This document shows positions 1 through 10,950 of a stretch of DNA of 64,000 bases, in pieces. The position numbers were made by a program, and so were the translations under genes. Under the pieces are notes generated by a model. That model searched no databases, was not told where the DNA came from, and saw only the letters and a program-made list of their open reading frames with translations. Position 1 is the stretch's first letter. Every line of letters begins with the position of its first letter. Origin of the DNA: Trichostrongylus colubriformis (lineage: Eukaryota > Nematoda > Chromadorea > Rhabditida > Trichostrongylidae); the NCBI GenBank assembly GCA_963978905.1, contig OZ022257.1:33300685-33364684 (forward strand). Reading direction: 5' to 3'.

Positions 1-1165
1 TCACTCCAGCTGTTCAGGTCTGAACAGAGGAGAGCCACGGGCGACTACTTTGTAGCCTTATCGTTCACTTCTGAGTTGAAATAGACTGCTAATCCCCCTC
101 CCCCCCCCCTCCTCCTCCTCCTCCTGTCATGCTTGTGATAGTGCACACACCTGTGGCTACATTGTGCTAAGAGCATTGCGACGAGGTGAGGATGGTGCCC
201 GCCCGGATGGCCATGTTCAACCAAGACAACATATTTACCCTATACCAGCCTAGACTTCCATCTGTTTACGTCCCTGAAGAGAAGATATTAACGCATTTAA
301 GACCATGTGTACTCAAAAGAGAGACCTTCGCCGAGGTGCCAGATGCAAAGCAAAGAAACCTAGCCAACGGCCTCATGAGGTGCTATGTCGTTACTGCAGA
401 GAACGAGAGTTGTCATTATGAACCTGGTCATTTCTTACAGCTCCGTATTAGGCGCATAGTACAAACGCTATATCTGTTGTGCATTAAATATGTGACATAG
501 TCAAAGTGTGTCAAAATTTCTGGGCACTCTGATAGATCTCGGATACCGTATACCAGCGCTAAGTACATACTGACCTTCGAAGTGTTTTTGAAGCTTCAGA
601 TTTTTTCAAAGCGCTTTTATTCACCATTATTGGACAACTTTATGTGTGTTCCAGCAAGACTAAAATAGGACTAGTATATGTAAGTGTGCCAAGTTAGCAT
701 ATTAATGCAGCTCTTTCCTTCGAACAGAAGTCCCGAAGAGATTAGCACTATCGAACAATTTTAACAACTATTCCAACTTCCACTCTAAAACAGAGATATG
801 TAGCTTGAAGTTTACGCCTATCTCACTTGTTTTCTCAGCTTTCCCATCGGAGCTGCATGGTCAATTGACTGAGTTTGTTCTTTAAGCTACTCTGTCCTAC
901 TGCTGCTTTACCTCAGTTCAATAATTTCAAATGCGAAGGCAGTGCCATTTCTGTTGATCATTGTGGCCTTGTCGTCAATCTATCTGTTTAGACATCAAGT
1001 CTTCTGAGAAATAGCAGGATCGGCGATTCGAATGTGCAATGTACGGTTGTTCACGTTTCTCACGTGCTGTCATTGTGATCTCTGTGGTGTTTCCCATTCT
1101 TTCACGTTCAGTCCGTTCATGTTCCTCGTCATATAATCGTTGTGCTTATGTCTCGACGAGCTTGC
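1..1165. other. No firm gene; possible exon at 192-500
   Basis: No recognised gene. An open frame at 192-500 on the plus strand starts at an ATG after GACGAGGTGAGG and reads 102 residues of ordinary composition (proline and charged residues, two cysteines near the end). I find no homology and no convincing donor, so it may be chance. A C-rich then CTC-rich tract lies at about 93-125. The rest shows nothing I can name. Confidence 0.3.
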
Positions 1166-1995
1166 AACATGTGTAGGTGATTTACTTCTACTAACCTGAT
1201 CAACGGGTAAACATACGTGTAAATTATGTATGGATTCCTGGTCCACAATCACCATTATACAGATAATCATTCCAGCTTAACAGTCCCAAAAGATGCGACT
1301 ACCGACGATGAGCAGAGTCTTTTCATCCGCACTGGTACTCAAAGAACGCGAGCGTCGTCTTCAATCAGTCGCGAGGGGCTCAGAAGGCTCAGTCGAATGC
1401 TTTCCGCCAATCATGAGCAACTCATCCATCTACAACTCAAGGAGAAAGAGACTTCATCATGACCTATGCATGACAGGGACTGCTTAATAAAAATGTCTCT
1501 AATTTCGCTCTGTACAGGGTGGCAAAATGTTTGTTCGCTTTATAACATATGTCATCTAGACTATTGTAACTATTGCTGCATCTTGAACATAAATATGAAT
1601 CATTCTTATTGGACAGGCACGCTTTCCCAGACGATGACTCTGTGATAGTGAAAAGTATTAGGCGATACCGTGAACCTGATCAGTGGCACCATTGGTATCA
1701 AGTGCAAGCTCCATCGTATTTCCTATGTGGGTGGTGATCCACTCATTTTTTACACGCCCTACAAAAGAACAGCCGGGATTGCTGTTCCAATACCCATTTC
1801 ATCCGCTAATTCACTCAGAGGAATCAACTGCTGTATGCGTAATATTTTTGTGGAAACTAAGAATGATCGGGATTCATTGCATCTCCCGTAGTCGGTACTT
1901 TATTTTGCTTCAAAGTTTTAAAAGTGTGATATCAATGTTAACTAAATGGAAAGCTCTCCTAGGTGACAACCAGAAAGTAATGAAGCCCCCTCTTG
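1166..1995 (+). repeat. Dispersed ~830-bp duplication, copy 1
   Basis: This stretch is repeated with high identity at 35808-36670 in the same orientation. Both copies begin at GTGTAGGTGATTTACTTC and run through the same short coding exon, the same AATAAA signal and about 500 bp of downstream sequence. Small indels separate the copies. It could be a duplicated gene 3' end or a repeat that carries one. Confidence 0.8.
1284..1462 (+). CDS. Candidate C-terminal coding exon, copy 1
   Basis: I do not recognise the family. The frame from about 1284 (after the acceptor-like TTAACAG) to the TGA at 1460-1462 encodes a charged tail with a basic stretch (REGLRRLSRML) followed by an E/K/Q-rich end. An AATAAA signal lies at 1486-1491. 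The strongest evidence is the second copy at 35918-36096. From the GACGATGAG codons onward, six of the differences between copies are synonymous in this frame and only about two change a residue (T to A, R to K). That pattern suggests selection on this protein frame. No upstream exons were found, so the gene is partial at best. The start is an inferred acceptor. Alternatively this is a repeat-borne fragment. Confidence 0.45.
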
Positions 1996-1999
1996 CGAA

Positions 2000-3520
2000 A
2001 CTCCACACGGAGTAACCGCAACTCGATTTTGCAATTTCTAGCAATACCGTACTGTGCTGCAGCCACATATAAATTGTCCAGGAAGTTTCAGAGAAAACAT
2101 CCTGGAAATTTCTTCAAGTACAAAGTGCAAAAAATATGAGCGCGCATTCGCACTTCCATACCAAATTTGAGCCTTTAATTGCAATACGAATTCTTCGAAG
2201 AAGGCCGCTTTTACGCTTATGCAAAATGATACAGCCACTGAGGAAATTAGAGTATTCAGCAAATTGAAACAAACATTAAGGTCAATAAGCTAATCCTATG
2301 ATCATTTGGCCCCTCCTTCGGAACTGCTGTTGTTTAAGTTGATACAAGTTTATAAATAAAATTTTGTTCCAATTGTGCCATAATTCAATGATTGAGTTGT
2401 TTAATCTATTCAGCTCTTTGAGAATGGCCCACTGTTGGCATAGATCCTCTGCATCATTATGTGCCACACGTCTGTGCCATAAAGAGTGGGATTGCTCTTC
2501 GGCCAGGAAGGAACTTTTTATGGTGACGTCTTTACCACTTCGAGTGCTGCAGTTTGCATGTTGCTCATCAACTTCCCGAAAACATGATTTTGGTGCTGAT
2601 TATAACACGCACAGCGAGAGAAGACCACCATGGATGGCAAATCGGTAGTCCGACGAGTTCAACCTTTAGTGAACACAACAAGAATCAGTGGTTTCTATGA
2701 ACCCACACCGTGAATTTCATCCAATCATGTTTCTCTTCAAAAACTGCAGTCCGTTCTTGCTAGGATGATCGGTGACTGTCGAAAGCATCGCTTAAAAGCT
2801 CTTCCACTAAAAGGAGAATCTCGAGAAAATAATCCAAGCGGAAGACTGTGGACCCTCTGAACGGGTCGGGCCTCCTACACCAATCTGGTCGGCTGCGATC
2901 GGCGATCTGACGAAATTAGACCAGTTTCGCGACCGTTCTCCACTTATAAACGGTGCCTTTCTCATTTTCAGCCAAGAAAAGACCTCCTACTCGTTCAGCA
3001 CCCAGTGAACAGTTTAGCTGACACATCAAGCCTCAAAGAAGGCATGCACATCTAGGCATGACCTAGCAAAATTGCACTCATACAACAAAATGCCGCACCT
3101 ATTTCAGTGCGCAAGCGAGGCAGGCCTTTGAGTAACCCTATCAGCACCATGCACTGTAGGGCTCCATCAAAATTATCGAAAAGCTAGCGATGTACGACTA
3201 ATTTTTGCGCAATTGCAGTGTTAGACAATGCTAGCCCTTTTTCTTGGCTGAATTCACCTCTTTCAAAGTTATGTAGCATTATCTCTTTTCCCGTCACCTC
3301 AGAACAAGAGGTACTGAAGCAGTCAAATGGTTTCACTGATTACGTATAGAAGGAGAGGAGAAAACATAAGATGGCTGTATCATTTCGCACATTGCGAAAG
3401 CGGCATTTTTCGAGTGATTTCGAGCTGAAATTGAGAAATGGATGAGCGGATACGTTCTCGCATTTGCCACACTTTATACTTGGAGAGTTTTTCACAAACA
3501 CCGTACTATGAAAGTTTTTG
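2000..3520. other. No gene recognised
   Basis: Short open frames on both strands (for example 2364-2648 plus and 2038-2262 minus) overlap each other and have no motif or splice context that I can support. No repeat copy was found elsewhere in the window. Confidence 0.6.
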
Positions 3521-3524
3521 AGCA

Positions 3525-3810
3525 ATTTACAAGTGGCTGTATCATTATGCACCACTGTGTATTTCACATGAATGCGAGAGGGAAGCGCTTAGCCAAGCGA
3601 CTAGACCTTTTCTCGAAACCCTCATAAGAAACAGAACTAATGATTGAATCAAAGTTTACTGCACGAATAACATGTTTGCATCACTGATAGGTCTGGAATC
3701 GGCAAAATACTTCCAAATATAAACGGTTTCAGCGACTATGACTCACTTTATCCCTGCGTTCTCTCCTGTCTTCTGTGCTCTCTGCCTTGCTTATCGACCT
3801 GTATAGATTT
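3525..3810 (+). mobile_element. tRNA-derived SINE-like repeat, copy 1
   Basis: The sequence starts with a tRNA-like head (GCTTAGCCAAGCGACTAG, resembling the A box of serine or leucine tRNAs). A second copy begins at about 37570, where the A box is the better-preserved TGGCCGAGCGG. The shared body includes CAAATATAA and a pyrimidine-rich part with CTCCTATCTTCTG-like sequence. A tRNA-like promoter with a dispersed body fits a SINE. The 3' boundary is approximate. Confidence 0.5.
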
Positions 3811-3839
3811 CTAACAAGCAAGGTCCTATTATTACACCG

Positions 3840-5870
3840 GTTCAATGCTACAGGTTAATAAAGAGCTTACGCAAAGAAGAAATTAACAAGTTTATCCAAA
3901 ATTCCTTTAATGATGATTTCTTAAACATTGTAGAAAATAAGGTCAAGTACATAGTATTCTGCATATTGGTACACTTCTATCACGATGTTACAGAGGATAA
4001 TAAACCGAAAAGGAATTCCATAACATTGTTGCTGAGTTTAGCAGTAGTATCTCTAATCACATTCCTTTTAACAAATTTATCAATTCGGCTTATGTTAAAA
4101 ACGTTATAACGTCCCGTAGCAGCATGATGAGAAATACGTGCCAATCAGGATCACATTTAAATAGGAACCCACTTGCTACATGAATATATAACTATAACAA
4201 AGTGCTAAAAAATTTGAATAGTATGGACCTGGAGGAAATTTTATATAACAAGTGTATATGTGATAGTAGCTCTTACACAAAATACATAGATGATAACCAT
4301 AAGCATGTAATTATGGGTGATTTAAGCGTTATTAAAGAAAAGGAGCTAGTTGAAATATCTGTTAAGGGATCCAAGACTCTGGTAAGTAGAAAGTAGGTTA
4401 AAAATACGTATGTAGATATTACCAACAAAGCCATTGAATATATCACCAATAGATATAAACCTGATGAAAACAGAATAGTATTAATCAAACGCTATCTCGC
4501 CATGAGCTACCATAAAAAAAATCAAGCCATCACTCACATACAATAATATAAATAGTAATGGTGAACCCATACCATATAGAATTATCGAAAAAAGCTTTAT
4601 TTATTGATATTAATGGAAAAATGGGGACCAACTGCGACTTGAATTCGCGCACATTCAGTTTTATTAGCACTACAACACTTACGAATATATGCCTTAAGGC
4701 CACAGAGATTAATGGGTATCCAGACATAAATCCTACAATTGCAACAATAGGCTCAGTAATGACGCTAACGCAGATCTCCCACTCATTTACGTGCTTCCCA
4801 AACTGCATAAAAGCCGATCAAATTCCGATTCATTACAGGAGCTTACAATAGTAGTATGAAACCTCCCGCTAAAGAATTTCACACCATCTTTAGGTATTTC
4901 AAGAAGCTTTTTTTCAACTATACTCGGTAATGCAAATTCGAAGTCGAACCATAAAAACCTACTGGTCTATAGATAATATTAATATAAGTCACAAACTCAA
5001 TAACCTCTTATACAAAAATCTTAGAATTTATACTGCGGATTTCACGGATATATTCACAAACTTGGAACACGGCCTCATTATTAAAAATATTAAAGAAAGA
5101 TTGAACATATGCTTCAAAAACTCTAACAGATGATTAGTACCTTCCAACGGATACAATGTATTCTATACAGATGGCGAAGATTATAAAAATAACTACAGAT
5201 ACTACAGTTTATCGTACATATTATACCTTAAAGATTATTTGTTGGATAACAGCTTCTGCTATTTTGGTAACTATTTGTTCGAACAGATAAAAGGGGTTCT
5301 GCAAGGTGGTAGTTTAGCCCGTTTTGGACCAATCTCACCCTATCATTCATGGAAAACAAATTTGCAAAAACATAAATTCAATAAACGTAAACTGTTCATA
5401 CCATGCAGATATATGGACGATTTATTACATCTCCAACGTTCACAGCAACTACCTTGATTTATCACTTAATATTAGTAATAATTAAATCAACGCCATACTC
5501 TATAACAAAATTGATGATTTCAATTTCAAGGTCGTCCGATTCTTCCAGAAGCTCGGCCTTCTTCGAATTAAATGAGGATGATGAAACAAGATATTACCTT
5601 AGTTTTTTTGAAAGTATCAAACTTTGAAAAATGAAAGATTCAGTCAAGCATTTATTTTTGTTTTTGTGAGCTTTCTTAAGAGTAAGGTATCAGTTGTAGT
5701 AAAAATTTTCAGGAGATCTAGCAACAAAGGGTTAGTTTGGTTTCCTTTTGCACGTTGCCTTAGTAGGAAAGCAAAAAGTTATGACTATCTTCCCTGTGTG
5801 CTCTTCAGTCAAGAAAGCGAGAAAAATATAAGAAAGCTGTTCAGATCGAACGAATAATTTTCAATTTGAT
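3840..5870 (+). pseudogene. Decayed reverse transcriptase, Penelope-like or related
   Basis: An AT-rich block carries reverse transcriptase motifs in order on the plus strand but in shifting frames. These are VLPKLHK (4791-4811), a GAYNSSMKP segment (from about 4839, one frame later), YTADFTDIFTNLEH (about 5029-5070), an IKGVLQGGSLA stretch (about 5287-5320), the catalytic YMDD (5410-5421), LDLSLNI (from 5453, another frame) and DDFNF (5513-5527). Known RTs of this type use the two aspartates of YMDD for catalysis. The copy is dead: there is a TGA at about 5131 and at least three frame changes. The motif set (LPKLHK; ADFT..FTNL; LDL..I; DDFNF) differs from RTE or BEL RTs and is closest to Penelope-like elements in my judgement. 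I cannot place the clade, and no GIY-YIG endonuclease was seen. The 5' part (4202-4500) may be the N-terminal region. Confidence 0.7.
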
Positions 5871-7049
5871 GTTCATATCCATATTTAATTGAAGTATAGT
5901 GTTCTTCATAAGGTTTCTGTAGTTCATACCTGCCAAGAAATTGAAAACTTACCAGATTTTTTGCCTTATTGAATTACCTATGTTTCCCTCTTCCCACTCA
6001 GTTTTGCAAGTAGGTCGAGCACGTTTGATATATCAATTGTCGTAACTGACACATTCTGCTAAGACACTTGAACTTAACCAATTCACTTGCAGACCTGAAT
6101 GGGAAGAAGCGAGTGTTCCGAGAGCACTGGAGTGTGCAGGAAAATATCGACAGAAATAAACAAAACAAGCTCGCTTACTTCTGCTTTATTCTCAATATAG
6201 AAAACTGTTTCTGACTGGGTCGAAATATTATGCAAATCATGAATTGGGTTCAGATAGCTAACAGTAATCCTTATAACTTGGCCAGCGACCGAAGGCTGTG
6301 CAAAACTGTAGCACTTTTAATGGGAGGACATTGGCCGGGAGAGTTGGGCAGTTCTTTGCAAACTGACTACCCCCACGATGAATTCCATTTAGTTTCATGG
6401 AATACTAAATTAATGTTAAAACCAGTCGGATCCGGATCCGGCTGCCGCGGGGCGCTCCTCCTTCTTGGAGGAGCCCGGCTTCACCGGACTCTTTTGAGAT
6501 TTCATTTTTTCTCTGACCGTGTCTTACATACTGTGTCACTCGTTGTTACTGATATGGGTAGTGCGCTGAACGCTCTCTGACAACGAATCTGAGGTAATAT
6601 ACGGCAACTGTTATACCATACTTTTGAGCAGCATGGGAACAGCACGTAGCTTCTGCAAAGATCTCGTGGAACCTAATTTGATAGTCGGCGAAAAAGAACA
6701 CATTATGGCCCAAAAATTCGATCAAAGATATATTCATTTTTTGTTGCAAATGTCGATGTTATGCAGAAATGGTTTGATCGATAGGACCATCGCTGTGTAT
6801 CGAATCGAATAAAATTTCCTTTCCTCTTTTCTCGGCTCTTTTCTCGGCTGAACATTAGAGTGACGTAAAAAAAATTGTGTAGTGATGTAGATCAGTCGCT
6901 TTTCACCGAACCCATATTGCACGTCATAGACATCATTCGCGCGCAGCAATGTGCGCCAGCCAGCTGGTCTAATTATAACATGCTGGGAATAGATCCATAT
7001 GCCAATTATCGATGCTTATCGTTTGTGGAAACATGCACCACTATTTGTA
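5871..7049. other. No gene recognised; short GC-rich hairpin at 6445-6475
   Basis: An open frame at 6230-6580 (plus, 116 codons) ends in low-complexity sequence and has no recognisable domain. A short inverted repeat, GCTCCTCC...GGAGGAGC, lies near 6452-6472. Nothing else can be supported. Confidence 0.5.
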
Positions 7050-8859
7050 ATTTCATATAGGCGAGCGGTCGATACCGTTATTGTTGCTGACACCGCATAA
7101 GGGAATGAATCACTGCCTTTGCTATCACAAATCAAAAACATGTCTTGATCATACATGTAGAACGCGGTATCAAAAGTATGACCTGGAATGCTAAGCAATT
7201 AAGCGGTAGGTACATCGGTAACTGATATCAGATCCTAAACCAAATTTGTTCATACAATTGCATCGAGCATCAGGCACTTTTACAGTAGCGGTCGTATAGC
7301 AGTAAAAAGCGGTGTATCGGATTTCATTCAGTCCACATCCTGATAGATCTTATAAGCATCTACGTGTGCTGTTATCAGTGTCGAAAAATCACCATCAATG
7401 CTGCCGGACCCTACAATACCCGTAACTGTGGCACTGTCAGCTGAAAAAGCGGAATACGCTTGGTGACATTCGCCTTCCGACCCCCTTAACGGCGACATTT
7501 GTCATTTGACCCTCCTTATCGAATCTTATCAACTGTTATCAACTTAGATCACTCTTTCAAATTTTACATAGCCTAGCGGTCAATACAAAGTATTGTTGCT
7601 GGTACCGCATGAGGAGATGTTTCAGTTGCTTCATTATCACATATATAGATCGTATCCTGGTCATGAAATGTAGAACGCAGTATCAAAAGGCGCGCACCAT
7701 TATTTGGATAGGCAATTGTTTTACAAAACCTACATTTAAGCTCTTATCAACGCTAAGCAGTCCTTATCAGATTCAATCCGCCATCATCAGAGTTCCCGTA
7801 GCACCTTCTACACAACCATGAGTTTGGATACTCCATTGACATTTGCTACGCTCCTTATCAAATCTTATCAACGGTTATCAAGCTGGATCACCCTCCATCA
7901 ATGTCCCGGTCGCACCACGCACAACACCTATGAGGGTCAACGCGAAAAGCGAGACGGATTTGGCGACATTCGCCTTTCAAGGCTCTTTATCAGCTCTCGT
8001 CAGTTGCTGTCTCTTCCGTTCCCTCACCATTAATGTCCCCTTACCATACCCTACATCACATCTGAAATTCAGGATCCCATCTTTGCTGCGACCCGAGATA
8101 TGAATCCCCCGTCTTTATCAGCCCCTATCAGTTGCTATCATTTCTGTTTAAGCACCACTGATGTCACCTTACCACCCCCCATATCACTTTAAAAAATCGG
8201 AGTCCCAGCTTTACTGAGACGCGATATATCAATTTCCCACCATTCACCTTTCAAGGCTTATTATCATCTTATGTTGCTATCACTTCCGGTCCCTCACCAC
8301 TGATGGTTTCTTACCACCCCCATATCACTTCACAAAATCGATGCCCCACCTTTACTACTACACGAGATATCATATCCCACGATTCGCCTTTCAATGCTCA
8401 TTATCATCCCTTATCAGTTGCTATCACTTCCGGTCCTTCACCACTGATGTCCCCTTACCACCCCCCGTATCACTTCAAAAAATCGGTGCCCCGTCGCGAG
8501 ATATCAATTTTCCACCATTCGCCTTTCGAGGCTCCTTATCATCCCTTATCAGTTGCTATCACTCCCGGTGCCTCACCACAGATGTCCCATACCACCCCCT
8601 ATATCATATCAAAAATTCAGGGACGCAGCTTTACTGCGACGCGAGATATGAATTTGGTAACAAACAGACGGACACACACACAAATACACATACATACATA
8701 CACACACATACACTTACATACATAGACACACACGGACACACACGGACACACACACGGACACACACACGGACACACACACGGACACACACACACGGACACA
8801 CACACGGACACACACACACGGACACACACACACACACACGGACACACACACACGGACAC

Positions 8860-8896
<37 letters not shown>

Positions 8897-9790
8897 GACA
8901 CACACACGGACACGGACACGGACACACACACATACACATACATACACACACACACAAGGACACACACACGGACACACACACACATACACATACATACATA
9001 CACACACGCACACATACACATACACAGCGAATTATATACAGTAGGATCAGATTAGCTTAGTATATCTGTGCGTGTGTGTCCGTCTGTCTGTTACGAAATT
9101 CATGTCTCATGTCGCAGCAAAGCTGGGACGGTGGATTCTACAAATGATATGGTAAGGGACCTAGGTGGTGGTGGATCGAAAGTAATAGCAGTTGACACGC
9201 GCTGATAAGGAGCCTTAAAAGGCGAATGTCACTAAAGACGTTTCGCCTTTCAGGTTGATCCTAGAGCACTGTCACTCATAGGTGCTTTACAAGATGGGGC
9301 GGGAACACTAGTGGTGGGTGATCCAAATTTGACACCGGTTGATAAGATTCGATAAGGAGCGTCGGAAGGCAAGTGTCGTCAAGTCCGTTTCCTCTTTCGC
9401 GTTTACCGTAAAGCGCTGACATTTATAGATGTTTAGCAGGGTAGGACGGAAACGTTAATAGTGGGTGATCCAAATTTGATACCGGTTGATAAGATTCGAT
9501 AAGGAGCGTCGGAAGGCAAATGCTGCCAAGTCGGATTCGCTTTTCGGATCGGCAGTGGAATGTACACATTCACAGGTATCGCGGGGTACGGTGATTAATG
9601 GTGACCTACTGATATCGGATTACAGAGGCTGATAAGAGAAAGTGGATGGGTCAAAATTCGATAAAAGCGTCTGATGAACAATGCCACTGGGTGAACATAT
9701 TTTGATTATGTTCTGATATTAGTTGCCGATGTATCGACCGCTGAGGTAGCGCTCATAGTTTTGGAATTCGCGTTTTTGCGGAATTTGCGT
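7050..9790. repeat. Large inverted (foldback) repeat with microsatellite core
   Basis: The left arm (about 7050-8670) and right arm (about 9072-9790) are imperfect reverse complements. For example, GACGCGAGATATGAATTT near 8638 matches AAATTCATGTCTCATGTCGC near 9098. Sequence like the tip (GGTCGATACCGTTATTGTTGC) occurs twice, at about 7068 and 7575. Each arm is a run of degenerate subunits of about 130-150 bp carrying CTTATC/GATAAG words and GCCTTTC...GAAAGGC inverted motifs. A single-armed relative lies at 41937-43330. No transposase is visible. It is probably a non-autonomous DNA element, class unknown. The long H/T/C-rich open frames here are microsatellite artefacts. Confidence 0.75.
8673..9030. 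repeat. CA / CACGGA microsatellite
   Basis: About 350 bp of (CA)n interrupted by CGGACA units forms the centre of the inverted repeat. The interruption pattern (CACACACGGACA) is itself repeated many times. The open frames in all phases are a consequence of the repeat and are not genes. Confidence 0.95.
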
Positions 9791-9965
9791 TTTTGTGGCC
9801 TAATGTGACGTGATCACTTCGAAAGCACTTCGGAAGCGTGGCGCTTTCTCGAGAAATGACCAGCAAATGTCGGAAACCACGGAAAGTGCCCGCATTCGAC
9901 GTGATCGCACAGGACTAAGATGATTGAGAAGGGATATGGATAGCATTGCTTGTGATAGCGAACCG

Positions 9966-9973
9966 TATAAAAG
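9966..9973 (+). promoter_or_regulatory. TATA box of the polyproline protein gene
   Basis: TATAAAAG sits 44 bases upstream of the ATG at 10017, in a typical position for a short 5' UTR without trans-splicing. Confidence 0.6.
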
Positions 9974-10016
9974 GGGCTCAGCTGGGGTTTGCCTCATTTC
10001 GACTCTCAAGTCTACT

Positions 10017-10929
10017 ATGAAGGCGTTTTTGCTTCTGTGCCTGCTCATCCATATTCATGGATACAGCAGGAACCAGGATCCTACGAAGAGACCACCACCA
10101 CCTCCAGCTCCACCTCCTCCACCACCTCCACCACCACCTCCACCACCACCTCCACCACCACCTCCACCACCACCTCCACCTCCTCCACCACCTCCACCAC
10201 CACCTCCACCTCCACCTCCACCACCACCTCCACCTCCACCTCCACCACCACCTCCACCTCCACCTCCACCACCACCACCACCACCACCTCCACCTCCACC
10301 TCCACCTCCACCAGATGGTTTGTCATCACGTTCCCTTAATCTAGCTTAACCAGATGTACTTATCGCATTGCAGGTGATGATGTCCTGGACCAACTGGCAA
10401 GGGAAGCGCTGGGTTACAGCCTCGAGCGGCTGATCAAAGAGATGCCCGTTGTGAGAACAGCGATAGCAAACGGAATACACAAGCGTATTGGGTAAAGTGA
10501 ATAATTTCAGATTGTGCTTGGCGTAGGCAGTGATACCCCGGAATTGATCAGGTTTTGGGAGAGAGAAGCTGGGGATGCAACGTATTTCAGGCAAGATAGA
10601 GCGGTAAGTTTGAAAGGTTCAAAAGCTTGAAATGCAGGTTCTATTGAATCGAAATGGGTCAAAGCATATCGTTCCAGATAATAGAGGCTTTCCAGTGGGC
10701 GATACCTTTATTTGCTTCCCGGAAGGAAGAATTAAAGTTTAGGTAATTCAACTCTGTCCTCTGATTACTGCGGAAAATGTCATTAATTTGTGCATTTACA
10801 AGCGTGTACTTTAGATTGGCGGATATCTTCGATGAACTAAGTCCAGAACAACAGAAGGAGTGGATAACGGTTTTCCCCTATGCCAGACATCTTAAAAAGC
10901 TATCGGAAATTCGAAAGAATAACAAATAG
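10017..10929 (+). CDS. Secreted polyproline protein, five exons, unknown family
   Basis: Exons 10017-10317, 10374-10450, 10511-10603, 10678-10742 and 10815-10929 join in frame to 216 residues. Introns are 56, 60, 74 and 72 bp with GT donors (GTTTGT, GTGAGA, GTAAGT, GTAATT) and AG acceptors. Residues 1-17 are a signal peptide (MKAFLLLCLLIHIHGYS). Residues 26-30 and 32-99 are proline with a single alanine between, using only CCA and CCT codons. The C-terminal 115 residues are normal globular-like sequence (GDDVLDQLAREALG...; LADIFDELSPEQQKEW...), helical in appearance and without cysteine. TATAAAAG lies upstream and an AATAAA follows at about 10945. I do not recognise the C-terminal domain. The start is chosen from the signal peptide and the TATA spacing, although the frame stays open upstream to 9924. 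Expected to be secreted, with the proline run forming a rigid rod (inference). Repeat length may vary between individuals. Confidence 0.75.
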
Positions 10930-10950
10930 ATTACCTCATCTATAAATAAA

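Noticed and set aside
8341..9060. 239-codon His/Thr-rich open frame and antisense Cys/Val frames
   Set aside because: They arise from the CA/CACGGA microsatellite, which is open in several phases on both strands.
9989..10344. Thr/Ser, His/Leu and Val/Glu open frames over the proline repeat
   Set aside because: They are shadows of the CCA/CCT repeat. Only the proline frame connects to a signal peptide and to in-phase downstream exons.
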